Part shown: positions 54,037-63,018 of the stretch, in pieces
Numbering within the stretch: position 1 is the stretch's first letter
Layout of the letters: each line of letters starts with the position of its first letter
NCBI RefSeq assembly: GCF_004006235.1
Contig: NZ_CP034753.1
Coordinates: 744,001-808,000, forward strand
DNA: 64,000 nt
Direction of reading: 5' to 3'
From: Agromyces sp. LHK192
GTDB lineage: Bacteria > Actinomycetota > Actinomycetes > Actinomycetales > Microbacteriaceae
Translations under genes and position numbers: made by a program
The notes under the pieces: model-generated
Seen by the model: only the letters and a program-made list of their open reading frames with translations
Told to the model about the DNA's origin: nothing
Databases searched by the model: none

Positions 54037-54950
54037 GCATCGACGTGCTGCACGCCCTCGGGTCGGGGTTCGCCGTCCGCGACGGCGCGACCGAGTGGTT
54101 CACGTACACCTACCTCCCCGACACCCCGCAGCTCGAGTCGCCGAAGCCGTTCCTGCATCCGTTGCGCACCCGCGCCGGTCGGGTCGTCAGCGGGTTCCGG
54201 CCGTGGGACCACGTCTGGCACAAGGGCCTCGCCTGGTCGCTGCCCGTCGTCGGCGCCGAGAACTTCTGGGGCGGACCGACGTACGTCCACGGCAGGCACT
54301 ACGTGCAACTGCCGAACAACGGCGCGCAGCGGCACACCGGCACCGGAGACCTGTCGTTCGACGGCGCGGTCGCGCGATTCGCGCACGACCTCGACTGGAT
54401 CGCCGAGGCGGGCACCGCCGTGTTCCGCGAGCGGCGCGCCCTGTCGGCCCGCGCGCTCGCCGACGATGCGTGGGCGCTCACCTTCGAGACCGCGCTGCGC
54501 AACGTGACGGATGCCCCGATCGCGATCGGCTCGCCGACGACCAAGGGACGCGACAACGCCGGGTACGGCGGCCTGTTCTGGCGCGGCCCCAGGTCGTTCA
54601 CCGACGGCACCCTCGTCACCGCGGACGGCACCGGATCGGGCGCCGAGGTGCGAGGACAGCACCACGAGTGGATGGGCTTCGAGGGTCGGCACGACGAGGT
54701 CGACGCGACGTCGCTCGTGGTCATGCTCGATGCCGCCGACAACCCGCACCACCCGCCGCAGTGGTTCGCACGCTCCGAGGAGTTCGCCGCCCTCAACCCG
54801 GCGCCGTTCTTCAGCGAGGAACTCGAGATCCCGGCCGGGGAGACGGCGCGATTCCGGTACGCGATCGCGATCGCCGATGCCGACCGGAGCCGCGCGGCAT
54901 CCCTCGTCGACGACCTGCGAACCCTGCTCGCCGAGGCAGAGGCATCCTGA
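54033..54950 (+). CDS. PmoA/DUF6807 family protein
   Basis: A 305-residue beta-rich protein of the PmoA (methane oxygenase regulator-like) / DUF6807 family. Conserved blocks are FTYTYLPDTPQLESPKPFLHP, RPWDHVWHKGLAWSLP, RHTGTGDLSF and GRDNAGYGGLFWRGPRSF, and HPPQWFARSEEFAALNPAPF ends in the family C terminus. These proteins sit almost always in sugar-catabolic operons with Gfo/Idh dehydrogenases; the biochemical role is unknown. The start overlaps the dehydrogenase stop by four bases, and the cupin gene starts on its stop codon. Confidence 0.9.
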   Translation: MSIDVLHALGSGFAVRDGATEWFTYTYLPDTPQLESPKPFLHPLRTRAGRVVSGFRPWDHVWHKGLAWSLPVVGAENFWGGPTYVHGRHYVQLPNNGAQRHTGTGDLSFDGAVARFAHDLDWIAEAGTAVFRERRALSARALADDAWALTFETALRNVTDAPIAIGSPTTKGRDNAGYGGLFWRGPRSFTDGTLVTADGTGSGAEVRGQHHEWMGFEGRHDEVDATSLVVMLDAADNPHHPPQWFARSEEFAALNPAPFFSEELEIPAGETARFRYAIAIADADRSRAASLVDDLRTLLAEAEAS

Positions 54951-55762
54951 TGGGCGCCCCGCTCTTTCCCGGCGGCGTCGCGATCAGCGACCTGCAGGTC
55001 TACGACTGGGAGGCCGTCGACGGATGCCGTGGCGGCAGCCCGCACCTGCACACCGCGTCGAGCGAGGGGTACGTCGTGACCGGCGGCTCGGGCGCGGTGC
55101 ACACGCTCTCATCGGCCGGTGCCGAGCAGCATCCGCTCGCGCCCGGCGACGTCGTCTGGTTCTCGCCGGGAACCGTGCACCGACTCGTCAACGACGGCGA
55201 CCTGCACCTGCTGGTCGTCATGTCGAACGCGGGGCTGCCCGAGGCCGGCGACGCCGTGCTCACGTTCCCCGCGCGAATCCTCGACGATCCCGAGGCGTAT
55301 CGGGCTGCCGCGATCCTGCCGTCCGGCGACGGGAGCGCGGATGCCGGGCGAGTCGATGCCGGCCGTGCCGACGCCGCCCGCGCGCGCCGCGACCTCGCGA
55401 TGCAGGGATACCTCGAGCTCGCGGCCGCGATCGACCGCGACGGCCAGGACGCCCTCCGCGCCTTCCACGAACGGGCCGCGCGCATCGTGCAGCCCAGGGT
55501 CGCCGGCTGGCAGGACCGCTGGGAACGCAGCGTCGCCACGGAGACGGAGCGCACCCGCGACCGCCTGGCCGGGTTGGCCGTCGGCGACGCGAGACTGCTC
55601 GCGGAGGCATCCGTGTCGCGCGCCGAGCCGACCGGCGCCGACCGCGCCTACGGCATGTGCGGACGCCTCCGCACCTGGGACTGGCCGTTCGCCGACGGAG
55701 CCGACGGCAGCAGGCGGATGATCAGGCCATCGGCCGCGCGACGGACCGCGGACTGCCGATAG
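54950..55762 (+). CDS. Cupin domain protein of the Gfo/Idh-PmoA operon
   Basis: A 270-residue protein. The cupin barrel occupies about residues 25-90 with the metal-binding pattern PHLHTASSEGYVVTGGSGAVH and GDVVWFSPGTVHRLVNDGDL, where the histidines and Glu are expected ligands. The second half is helical, Arg/Ala-rich, with WQDRWERSVATETERTRDR and YGMCGRLRTWDWPF near the end. Enzymes or sensors with this fold include sugar isomerases and dioxygenases. ATG overlaps the PmoA stop by one base. The tail after RTWDW may extend past the domain. The trio probably forms one route for an uncommon carbohydrate. Confidence 0.88.
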   Translation: MGAPLFPGGVAISDLQVYDWEAVDGCRGGSPHLHTASSEGYVVTGGSGAVHTLSSAGAEQHPLAPGDVVWFSPGTVHRLVNDGDLHLLVVMSNAGLPEAGDAVLTFPARILDDPEAYRAAAILPSGDGSADAGRVDAGRADAARARRDLAMQGYLELAAAIDRDGQDALRAFHERAARIVQPRVAGWQDRWERSVATETERTRDRLAGLAVGDARLLAEASVSRAEPTGADRAYGMCGRLRTWDWPFADGADGSRRMIRPSAARRTADCR

Positions 55763-55818
55763 CATCGGAGCGCCCGCCCCCCTCGTGCGATCCTCGCCTC
55801 CCTCCCGACGGAGCACAG

Positions 55819-57192
55819 ATGTCAGACGCGCAGCCCGCGCCCGAACAGTTGCGCCCACGCAACCGCAAGCGCGGTCGCCGCGGCCCCAGCGCATTCGTGA
55901 AGCCTCGATCGGTGGCGAAGCCGCGAACGACGGCGACTGCGGCGCCGACCGCTCGCGACCGGGAGGTCGAGGGCGAATCCGCGACCGACGCGCTGCTCGT
56001 GTTGATGGGCGGCGGCGAGTCGACCCCGACGTCCGCGTCCGAGGCGCCCGCGCCCAAGACGCCCGCGCCCGATACGGAATCGGCCGACGCCCCGGCCGTC
56101 GAGGTGATTGCGGGCCCGGCGACGGCCTCCGACGTGGGTAGCCGGACGGGCGCCACGGAGGCGCCCGAGCCGGAAGCCAGCACGCTGCCGCTGCCGATCG
56201 TGACGGCCGGCGCGACCGCGGTCGTCGACGCTGCGGCCCCTGCGCCGACCGGTCGGGGCGACGGGGACGCGGTCGATTCCACCGGCGACCCGATTGACGG
56301 CACCGCATCCGTGACCGTGGCGGCGGACGCGCGGTCGGCGCGCCTCCGACGCATCCTCAAGCGGGATGCCCCGCCCGTGCTGGCCGTCGGGCTCGTGACC
56401 GTCGTGCTCTGGATCCCGTCGGTGGTCGCGACGCCGACCGGCGCGCCGGCCGCCGCTCCGGTCGCGGCGGCGCCCTCCGCCGCGGCGACGGCGGCTGAAC
56501 GTCAGCCCGCCGGTATCGCCGCGCTCGCCGGAGCTCGCCGGCACGGGCTCCTGGCCGCAGCGCCCTTGCGCGCGCAGGCCGAGCACCTCGGCGGATTCTC
56601 CGACGCCGCGGTGCTCGCGGACGTCGCGACCGTCCTCGCGACCCTCGACACCGGCCTCGACGGGGTGGATCCGATCGCGCTCGCGGCAGCGACGTCCGCC
56701 GTCCACGATGCGACGCCCGGGCTCATCGAGCGCGCCATCGCCGACGCCGACGCTCGCCTCGCGGAGGCATCCGACGCCGACGCGCAGACGGTGGCCGCCG
56801 CCGCTTCGGCCATCGACCGGCTGCGTGCCGCGGCGGCCGATGACGTGCAGACGACGGTCGACCTGTTCGCCCCGATGCGGGTCGCGGTCGAGGCCGCCGT
56901 CGCGAGCGATGCGGCTGCCGATGCTCGTGCCGCAGCCGAGGCCGAGGCGAAGGCGGCCGAAGCGGCCGCCGCAGCGGCGAGAGCCGCCGAAGAGGCCGCG
57001 AAGGCGGCGGAGGACGCTGACCGGCGCGACCGGTGGACTGACGGGTCCGAGGCATCCGCCTGGAACGCGTCGAGCATCTACATGGCGGGCGATCTGGTGA
57101 CCTACCGGGGAAAGGCGTACGAGGCGCAGTGGTGGATCCGCGGTACCGCTCCGAGCCCGAGCGAGTACGGCCCCTGGATCCTCGTCGACTGA
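55819..57192 (+). CDS. Membrane-anchored coiled-coil protein ending in a carbohydrate-binding (CBM5/12-like) module
   Basis: A 457-residue protein with an unusual plan. Residues 1-180 are cytosolic and disordered, starting very basic (RPRNRKRGRRGPSAF) and then Ala/Pro/Thr-rich. One transmembrane helix spans about 185-205. The outside part is helical (230-350), then a near-perfect Ala/Glu/Lys coiled coil (360-402). Residues 414-457 are a chitin-binding type-3 (CBM5/12) module: SAWNASSIYMAGDLVTYRGK followed by YEAQWW and PWILV, with the aromatic residues used in binding. No catalytic domain is present. The likely role is to tether the cell to, or sense, chitin or a related wall polymer; this is inference. 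GGAG site before the ATG. Confidence 0.8.
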   Translation: MSDAQPAPEQLRPRNRKRGRRGPSAFVKPRSVAKPRTTATAAPTARDREVEGESATDALLVLMGGGESTPTSASEAPAPKTPAPDTESADAPAVEVIAGPATASDVGSRTGATEAPEPEASTLPLPIVTAGATAVVDAAAPAPTGRGDGDAVDSTGDPIDGTASVTVAADARSARLRRILKRDAPPVLAVGLVTVVLWIPSVVATPTGAPAAAPVAAAPSAAATAAERQPAGIAALAGARRHGLLAAAPLRAQAEHLGGFSDAAVLADVATVLATLDTGLDGVDPIALAAATSAVHDATPGLIERAIADADARLAEASDADAQTVAAAASAIDRLRAAAADDVQTTVDLFAPMRVAVEAAVASDAAADARAAAEAEAKAAEAAAAAARAAEEAAKAAEDADRRDRWTDGSEASAWNASSIYMAGDLVTYRGKAYEAQWWIRGTAPSPSEYGPWILVD

Positions 57193-57307
57193 GGCCGGGC
57201 GCGGGAATAGGGAGAGCGCACACCGTTTCCGACGGCGTGGTGATCCGGCTCGGGGTCACCCGAACTGGGGCCGCGACGACCGCGACAGCGGGGGTACAGT
57301 CCCGGAC

Positions 57308-57850
57308 ATGGGTCCCCACCCTGACGAGCCCACCCAGGCGCTTTACCCTCGTCGAACCCGAAGCAGCTTCGATGAGCGCTTCGGCGCGCGCACCGGACTG
57401 ACGATCGGAGCGGTGCGCGAGTTCGCCGCCTTCCTCCGGTTCCATGGGTTCGCGCCGCTGCCCATCTGGCTGCGCAGCGAATCGATGGTCTTCCCGCTCG
57501 GGCGACCTCGTGTGCTGTACCGACGGGTCGGCGAGGGTTGGCACCTCGACTTCCTCTCGCGCGGCGAGCAGGTGAGCCTCGTCCTGAACGTGGCCGGCGG
57601 GTACGCGCTCGAGCAGGGGCTTGCCCGCTCGTGTCCCGATGACCGCGCGCGATCGGCGGATCGCGCCCTGAAGCACTCGATTCCCCGGCGCGAACTCTGC
57701 CTGGTGACCGGAGGCCGCTCTCACCTCGCCGGCGCGACGGTCGACGGGGCCGACGCGAGGGATGCCGTCGATGAGGCGTCCGCACGCATCCTCGACGGAT
57801 GGCGGCAGCGGGACGCCGGTGACGCCTGGCCGGCACCGCTCGTTCGCTGA
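57308..57850 (+). CDS. Protein of unknown function
   Basis: A 180-residue protein that I do not recognise. It is mixed alpha/beta without membrane segments or signal peptide. Notable stretches are GAVREFAAFLRFHGFAPLPI, LGRPRVLYRRVGEGWHLDF and REQ-type LSRGEQVSLVLNVAGGYAL. It contains two cysteines (in LARSCPDD and RRELCLVTGG). The start at 57308 is the first ATG; a ribosome binding site is not obvious, so the N terminus is uncertain. It lies between the carbohydrate-binding module protein (115 bp before) and the epimerase promoter (about 170 bp after). Confidence 0.55.
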   Translation: MGPHPDEPTQALYPRRTRSSFDERFGARTGLTIGAVREFAAFLRFHGFAPLPIWLRSESMVFPLGRPRVLYRRVGEGWHLDFLSRGEQVSLVLNVAGGYALEQGLARSCPDDRARSADRALKHSIPRRELCLVTGGRSHLAGATVDGADARDAVDEASARILDGWRQRDAGDAWPAPLVR

Positions 57851-57944
57851 CGCTCGAATCGGCCGGAGCGTGCCGACGCGGTCGCGACGACGGCCGTCCC
57901 CACCCCGCGAACTGGGGTCAATCTTCGGTTGTCGAACACCATTT

Positions 57945-57975
57945 CTGCACTTGAACTTCAAGCAAAATGCAGGAA
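57945..57975. promoter_or_regulatory. Palindrome in the epimerase promoter region
   Basis: CTTGAACTTCAAG (57950-57962) is a perfect 13-bp palindrome within a locally AT-rich segment, flanked by TGCA on each side (57946 and 57969). It looks like a repressor or activator site 60 bp before the epimerase. No confident -10 and -35 pair was seen. Confidence 0.4.
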
Positions 57976-58019
57976 ACTGTGGAGACGGACTGAGGCTGGA
58001 CGAGCCGAAGGAGAGCCAC

Positions 58020-59213
58020 ATGCGCGAGCGCGTCCTCATCACCGGAGGCGCCGGATTCATCGGCACGGCCCTCTCGCGCCGGCTCCTCGCCGCCGGACAC
58101 GAGGTCCGCGTGCTCGACTCGTTGGACCCGCACGTGCACGGCAGCGCCGGCGCCGATGCCCTGTGGTCGGGATCCCTGCCCCTGGACGTCGACTTCATGC
58201 ACGGCAGCGTGCTGGTCGCCCGCGACCTGCAGCGGGCGCTCGACGGCACCACGATCGTCATCCACCTCGCTGGAGAGCGCGGCACCGGCCGGTCGGGCTC
58301 CGAGATCGACCGCTGCGTCGAGACGAACGCCCGCGGCACCGCGGTGCTCCTGGACCAGCTCGCGACGTCGCGCCGGACGGTGCACCGCCTGGTCGTCGCA
58401 TCCTCCCGCGCGGTCTACGGCGAAGGCGCCTACGCGACCGAGGACGGACGAACGCTGTTCCCTGCCGGCCGCAGTGCCGTCGACCTGGCGGCCGGCGACT
58501 TCGACGTGCACGTCGAGGGGGAGGGGCGGCTGCGATCCATCCCGACGCCCGAGACCGCTCCGGTGCTGCCGACCGGTGTCTACGGCATCACCAAGCACGT
58601 TCAGGAATCGCTCGTGATGACCGTCGCGCCGACCCTGGGGATCGTCCCGGTCGTGCTGCGGTTCCAGAACGTCTACGGGCCCGGACAATCGCTCACGAAC
58701 CCGCATGCCGGCCTCGCGTCGCGTTTCGCGAACCTCATCCGTCGCGGGAAGCGGGTGGAGGTCTTCGAGGACGGCGACGGATCGCGGGACTTCCTCTACA
58801 TCGACGACGCGGTCGAGGCCGCCTTCGTCAGCGCCGTCAGCCCGATGGCCTCGGGCGTCTACAACGTCGGCTCGGGTTCTGCCACGACGGTGTCGGAGGC
58901 GGTCCGGGTCCTCTCGGCCGCGCTCGGACGCCCGAATGAGGTCAGGGCCTCCGGCGACTACCGCATGGGTGACAGCCGGCACAGCGTCGCGGACATCCGA
59001 CGCATCGGGGCACTGGGGTGGGCGCCCCGCATCCGGTTCGAGGAGGGCATGCGGACGTTCGCGAGGTGGGTGCTCGATCAGCCTCGGGGCGACGCCGCCG
59101 GAGTCGAACCGCTCCGCGATCTCGGCCTGCGCGGTCTGCTCGCCCCGGAACGATCGGTCCGCGAGATCGTGGATCCGGGAACGATCGCCGCCGAATACCT
59201 CGCGGCGGGCTGA
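58020..59213 (+). CDS. NAD-dependent sugar epimerase/dehydratase (extended SDR)
   Basis: A 397-residue extended short-chain dehydrogenase. The NAD loop GGAGFIGTALSRRLL is at residues 9-23. VIHLAGERGTG follows, then the catalytic Ser region ASSRAVYGEG, the catalytic Tyr and Lys in VYGITKHVQE, and the nucleotide-sugar end LRFQNVYGPGQSLTNP. FEDGDGSRDFLYIDDAV is the typical active-site loop of nucleotide-sugar epimerases. It makes or converts a nucleotide sugar for a cell-surface glycan. About 55 residues beyond the usual length close the protein (LRDLGLRGLLAPERSVREIV). GAAGGAG site. The response regulator begins 130 bp downstream. Confidence 0.92.
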   Translation: MRERVLITGGAGFIGTALSRRLLAAGHEVRVLDSLDPHVHGSAGADALWSGSLPLDVDFMHGSVLVARDLQRALDGTTIVIHLAGERGTGRSGSEIDRCVETNARGTAVLLDQLATSRRTVHRLVVASSRAVYGEGAYATEDGRTLFPAGRSAVDLAAGDFDVHVEGEGRLRSIPTPETAPVLPTGVYGITKHVQESLVMTVAPTLGIVPVVLRFQNVYGPGQSLTNPHAGLASRFANLIRRGKRVEVFEDGDGSRDFLYIDDAVEAAFVSAVSPMASGVYNVGSGSATTVSEAVRVLSAALGRPNEVRASGDYRMGDSRHSVADIRRIGALGWAPRIRFEEGMRTFARWVLDQPRGDAAGVEPLRDLGLRGLLAPERSVREIVDPGTIAAEYLAAG

Positions 59214-59343
59214 CCTCCTTCCGGTCGCCGTCCTCGGCCACCGGCTCGATCGGGGCAGCGGGCGACTCGCCCGTTCATCCGCTCCGGGCTGCGTCCCGGG
59301 GATGTGGAACAATGCCGAGAAGGTCGAGAATGCGAGGGATCCC

Positions 59344-60138
59344 ATGGATGACGGCGTGACGGCCGTGGTGATCGAGGATGACGACGTCGTCCGTGATCTC
59401 CTGATCGACCTCTTCGAATCGGCCGGGGTCGTCGCCTACGGCGCGGCCAGCGGCGCGGAGGGCATCGAGGCCGTGCGGGCGCACGACCCGCTGATCACGA
59501 CCGTCGACATCAACATGCCCGGCATCGACGGGCTCGAGACAACGCGCCGCGTCCGTGACCGGAGCAGCACGCACATCATCGTCGTCTCGGCGCTGACCGA
59601 GGAGGCCGACGCCGTGCTGGCCCTGTCGGCCGGTGCCGACGACTTCGTGGCCAAGCCGTTCCGTGCTCGCGAGTTCCGTGCCCGGATCGAGGCCGTGCTG
59701 CGGCGGGTGAAGGCGGAGGCAGGCTCGACGGAGGGCGTCTCGGCGCCCGCGGCGGGTACGGTCCCGCCTTCGTCGATCGGGAGCGCGACCGCATCGGCGG
59801 ACGCATCCATCTTGGTCATCGGCGATCTCGTGGTCGACCGGTCGACGCGGATCGCTGCTCGCGACGGCGTCGATGCAGGGCTCACGCGGACCGAGTTCGA
59901 CCTGCTCGCGGCGCTCATGGAGACCGGCCGACGCGTGCGGACCAAGGAGGAGCTCGCGCTCGTCGTCCGGAGTCGGCGGGGCAACGCCGACACCCGGGTC
60001 TCGGAGCTCGAGACCCGGACGATCGAGACGCACGTCGCGAAGCTCCGGAGGAAGCTCGACGACGATCCGACCGCTCCCCGGTACATCGAGACGGTGCGCG
60101 GCGTCGGATACCGGCTCACCGCAGGCGCGGAAACGTGA
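59344..60138 (+). CDS. OmpR-family response regulator
   Basis: A 264-residue response regulator. The receiver has acidic residues E11, D12 and D13, phospho-acceptor Asp55 in TTVDINMPG, and the conserved Lys in DFVAKPFRA. A winged-helix DNA-binding domain (about residues 165-260) reads TRTEFDLLAALMETGRRVRT, then LETRTIETHVAKLRRKLDDD, and closes with YIETVRGVGYRL. The 45-residue linker is Ser/Ala-rich. The ATG at 59344 follows GAGGGAT. It pairs with the histidine kinase that starts 20 bp downstream, and the kinase overlaps the degenerate GGDEF gene. Confidence 0.95.
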   Translation: MDDGVTAVVIEDDDVVRDLLIDLFESAGVVAYGAASGAEGIEAVRAHDPLITTVDINMPGIDGLETTRRVRDRSSTHIIVVSALTEEADAVLALSAGADDFVAKPFRAREFRARIEAVLRRVKAEAGSTEGVSAPAAGTVPPSSIGSATASADASILVIGDLVVDRSTRIAARDGVDAGLTRTEFDLLAALMETGRRVRTKEELALVVRSRRGNADTRVSELETRTIETHVAKLRRKLDDDPTAPRYIETVRGVGYRLTAGAET

Positions 60139-60158
60139 CGCCGGACCGGGTCTGAGCG

Positions 60159-61808
60159 ATGTCGACGGAAGCTGCGACCGCCACGCCGGATCGCGGCTTC
60201 GACGTGATCGGGAGCGTCTCGCGGGTCCGCACCGTGTGGATCTGGCAGCTGCTGTTCGCCGCCGTCGTCACGATCATCGTCCTGGCGGGATACCTGCTCG
60301 ACCCGGCCTTCCTCACGATCGAGCCCCTCATCGCCGGCGTGATCGGCGTCTTGACGACGACGATCGCCGCGCTCGTCACGCCCTGGGCCAGGTTCCCCGA
60401 ATCCGCGGCCACGATCGTGCCGTACCTCGACATCGTCTGGGTGGGGCTGCTGACGTTCAGCATCGACCTGCGTCTCTCGCACCTCTGGGTCTTCCCGATC
60501 ACCTGGCTCGCGTCGCAGTTCTCACTGGCGCGGCTCGTGGCGGGCGTGGGCTTGGTCGGCGTCATCGCCATGATCGAGGTGCACGCGAACGAGAGCGCGG
60601 CCGCCAGCGCGCTCCGGGTGCTGATCACCGTCCTCGCGCTCACCTTCGTCGGCATCGCCGTGCACGTCACGGCACGGCAGGGTCGCGCCTACCGGACGCT
60701 CGTCGGCCGGCAGGCCGGACGGGTCAGGCATTCGCTCGACACCGTCATGGTCGAGCAGCGCCGGGTGCGCGACATGCTCGACGCCGTCCACATCGGGATC
60801 GCCCAGGTGAGTGCGGCCGGTGAGCTGCTCTCGTCGAACGCGGCGTATCGCGCGCTGTACGCGATCGACGAGTCGGATCCGAACCGCCCGGCGCGCTCGG
60901 TGGAATACGACGCCCTCCGCGGGGCCGCCCTGCGCGGCGCGCAGCGGACGTTCGCCCGCGCCACTCGGGGCGAGGAGTTCGAGAACGAGGCGGTCTGGCT
61001 CTTCGATCCGGACGGGCGATGGCATGCGCTGTCGGTCGCGACGCGTCGGCGGCATCCCGGCGCCGGAGAGCAACCCAGCACCATGATCATCGCCGAGGAC
61101 ATCACCGAAGTGATCGCCGCGGGGAAGCGCCGCGATGCCCTCGCGGCGGTCGTCTCGCACGAACTGCGCAACCCCTTGACCGCCATCCTCGGCCACACGG
61201 ATCGGCTGCTCGAGGACACCGGCCTCGACGAGTCCGCGCGCAAGCGGCTGGTCGTCATCGAGGAGGCGAGCGACCGGATGATGCGCCTCATCGACTCCAT
61301 CCTGGAGACCCGTCCCGACCAGGCCACGCGCGCCGATCGGGATGCACGCGCCGTCACGGACCTGCGCGAGATCCTCGAGGCGTCGCTGGAGTCCTTCACC
61401 GCGCCGTCCGCCGAGCGAGGTGTGCGGGTCGTCGCGGACTACGCCGACGACCTGCACCTCTTCGGTGACGCGTTCCGGCTGCGACAACTCGTCGACAACC
61501 TCGTCGGCAATGCGATCAAGTACACGCCCCGCGGCGGCACCGTCGACGTGACGGGCCGGGCCGAGGGCGACGTCGTCGTCGTGACGGTCCGCGACACCGG
61601 GATCGGCATGGAGCCGACGGACGTCGATCGCGTCTTCGAGCCGTACTTCCGCGGATCGGCGGCCGTCGACAGCGGGATCCCCGGCACCGGCCTCGGGCTC
61701 GGCATCGTCCGGCACATCGTGGACGCACACGCGGGCACGATCGAGATCGCGAGCGAACTCGGTTCGGGAACGCTCGTGACCGTACGAATTCCTGCGGAGG
61801 CCACATGA
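60159..61808 (+). CDS. Membrane sensor histidine kinase with PAS-like domain
   Basis: A 549-residue kinase. Six membrane helices occupy about residues 27-170. A coiled linker leads to a PAS-like domain (about 205-320, ending TMIIAEDITEVI). The HisKA dimerisation domain has VVSHELRNPLTAILGHTDRL with the phospho-acceptor His334. The HATPase_c domain has N-box DNLVGNAIKY, G1 DTGIGM and G2 GTGLGLGI. The sensed signal is not evident. It is transcribed with the OmpR regulator before it and overlaps the following gene by four bases (ATGA), so signal output may involve that gene's product. Confidence 0.94.
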   Translation: MSTEAATATPDRGFDVIGSVSRVRTVWIWQLLFAAVVTIIVLAGYLLDPAFLTIEPLIAGVIGVLTTTIAALVTPWARFPESAATIVPYLDIVWVGLLTFSIDLRLSHLWVFPITWLASQFSLARLVAGVGLVGVIAMIEVHANESAAASALRVLITVLALTFVGIAVHVTARQGRAYRTLVGRQAGRVRHSLDTVMVEQRRVRDMLDAVHIGIAQVSAAGELLSSNAAYRALYAIDESDPNRPARSVEYDALRGAALRGAQRTFARATRGEEFENEAVWLFDPDGRWHALSVATRRRHPGAGEQPSTMIIAEDITEVIAAGKRRDALAAVVSHELRNPLTAILGHTDRLLEDTGLDESARKRLVVIEEASDRMMRLIDSILETRPDQATRADRDARAVTDLREILEASLESFTAPSAERGVRVVADYADDLHLFGDAFRLRQLVDNLVGNAIKYTPRGGTVDVTGRAEGDVVVVTVRDTGIGMEPTDVDRVFEPYFRGSAAVDSGIPGTGLGLGIVRHIVDAHAGTIEIASELGSGTLVTVRIPAEAT

Positions 61809-62923
61809 CCCCGGTATCCGTCGATGCCTCGCTGGTGCTTCCGGTGCTGGCAGCGCTCTCCTGCATGCTGATGATCGGCCTCGGCTTCCTGTATCGGCCG
61901 TCGCTGCCGAACCTGCTGTGGTCCGTCATGTTCCTGGTCGTCCTGCTCTCGAGCATCGGCCAGCTCATCGGCCAGGCGACCGGGGTGACCTGGCTCGAAC
62001 ACGCGTCGGAGGGATTCACCCTCGGGGCGGCCGCGTTCGCCTGGTCGGGCCTTCGAGCGGCGCGCGGCGTGCGGCCGTTCGCGTGGACCGGGCCGATCGT
62101 GTGCCTCGTGTCAGCGGTCGCGCTGGGCATCATCGCCGAGCAGACCTCGGTGGAGGACCCGATCCACGCGCTCGCGGACGGGCTCGTCTACCTGTTCGGC
62201 GCGATCTGGGGAGCAGCGACGGTCTACGAACTCCGGCGTCGGCCCGAACGCGGCGGGGGACTGCTGATCCCGTTGGTCGTCATCTCCGGCATCCTTCCGG
62301 TCCTCGCCGTCGCGGGCCTCGTCGTCGCATCGCTCGAGACCGTACTCGGGCCGATCGAGGACCTCATCCCCGACCTGACCGCGATCGGGGAGATCGTGTA
62401 CGTCGTCTGCGCAATGGTGACGCTCCTCCCGTTGGCGAGGGATCCTTCCGCCCGCCCGGCGGGCGGAAGCAGTCACTTCCGGAACTCGGCCGAAGACCGG
62501 CTCGCACGGGCGGAAGCAGCCGGCGAGCGGTCGTGGTCGGTGCTCGCGATCTCGCTCGATGACGCGGACGTGCTCAGGGAGGCGATCGGCGAGGACCCGT
62601 TCCGCCATGTCGTCGAACGACTCGCGGCCGACATCACGGCGGCGTTCCCCGCCGATGCGGACATCGGCACCGACGGGTCGTCCGGCTTCCTCGTCCTCCT
62701 CTCCCGATCCGACGCCGCCGTGCGCGAGCACGTGCGGGACCTCCTCGCGCGGGCCACGACGATCTCGCTGGAGTCCACGCTGACCGTGGAGTTCGCGGTG
62801 AGCGTCGGGTGGGCCGATGTCCGGACCACGGGCTACGCGCTCGACGACCTCACTGCGGTCGCGCGGCGCGCGAGGGCGGAGGCGAGGGCTTCCGGCGGCA
62901 ATCGCTGGCACCACGCGGACTGA
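61805..62923 (+). CDS. Membrane protein with a catalytically degenerate GGDEF-like domain
   Basis: A 372-residue protein. Six or seven membrane helices occupy residues 10-212 (for example LLWSVMFLVVLLSSIGQLIG). The last ~140 residues have the GGDEF fold order: FRHVVERLAADITAAFPADA, then the position of the GGDEF signature with GSSGF (291-295) in GTDGSSGFLVLLS, and VEFAVSVGWADVRTTGYALD where active cyclases have the IGVA and D-LY-AK pieces. The Gly-Gly-Asp-Glu residues needed for GTP and metal binding are gone, so it should not make cyclic di-GMP. It may bind a nucleotide or partner instead. The start overlaps the kinase stop (ATGA). It completes a three-gene signalling unit. Confidence 0.78.
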   Translation: MTPVSVDASLVLPVLAALSCMLMIGLGFLYRPSLPNLLWSVMFLVVLLSSIGQLIGQATGVTWLEHASEGFTLGAAAFAWSGLRAARGVRPFAWTGPIVCLVSAVALGIIAEQTSVEDPIHALADGLVYLFGAIWGAATVYELRRRPERGGGLLIPLVVISGILPVLAVAGLVVASLETVLGPIEDLIPDLTAIGEIVYVVCAMVTLLPLARDPSARPAGGSSHFRNSAEDRLARAEAAGERSWSVLAISLDDADVLREAIGEDPFRHVVERLAADITAAFPADADIGTDGSSGFLVLLSRSDAAVREHVRDLLARATTISLESTLTVEFAVSVGWADVRTTGYALDDLTAVARRARAEARASGGNRWHHAD

Positions 62924-62960
62924 CCCGATGCGGAAACCGCGCTGAAAAGTCGGGCAAAAG

Positions 62961-62990
62961 TTTGCAATTCGCAAGGCCGCTCCTTACATT
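62961..62990 (+). promoter_or_regulatory. Promoter and palindrome before the MMPL transporter gene
   Basis: TTTGCA (62961-62966), an 18-bp spacer and TACATT (62985-62990) form a plausible promoter. TTGCAATTCGCAA (62962-62974), nearly palindromic, overlaps the -35 and may bind a repressor such as TetR, often found with MMPL genes. Confidence 0.45.
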
Positions 62991-63018
62991 GGCCTGACGA
63001 AGACTCTGGGGGTCAGCA

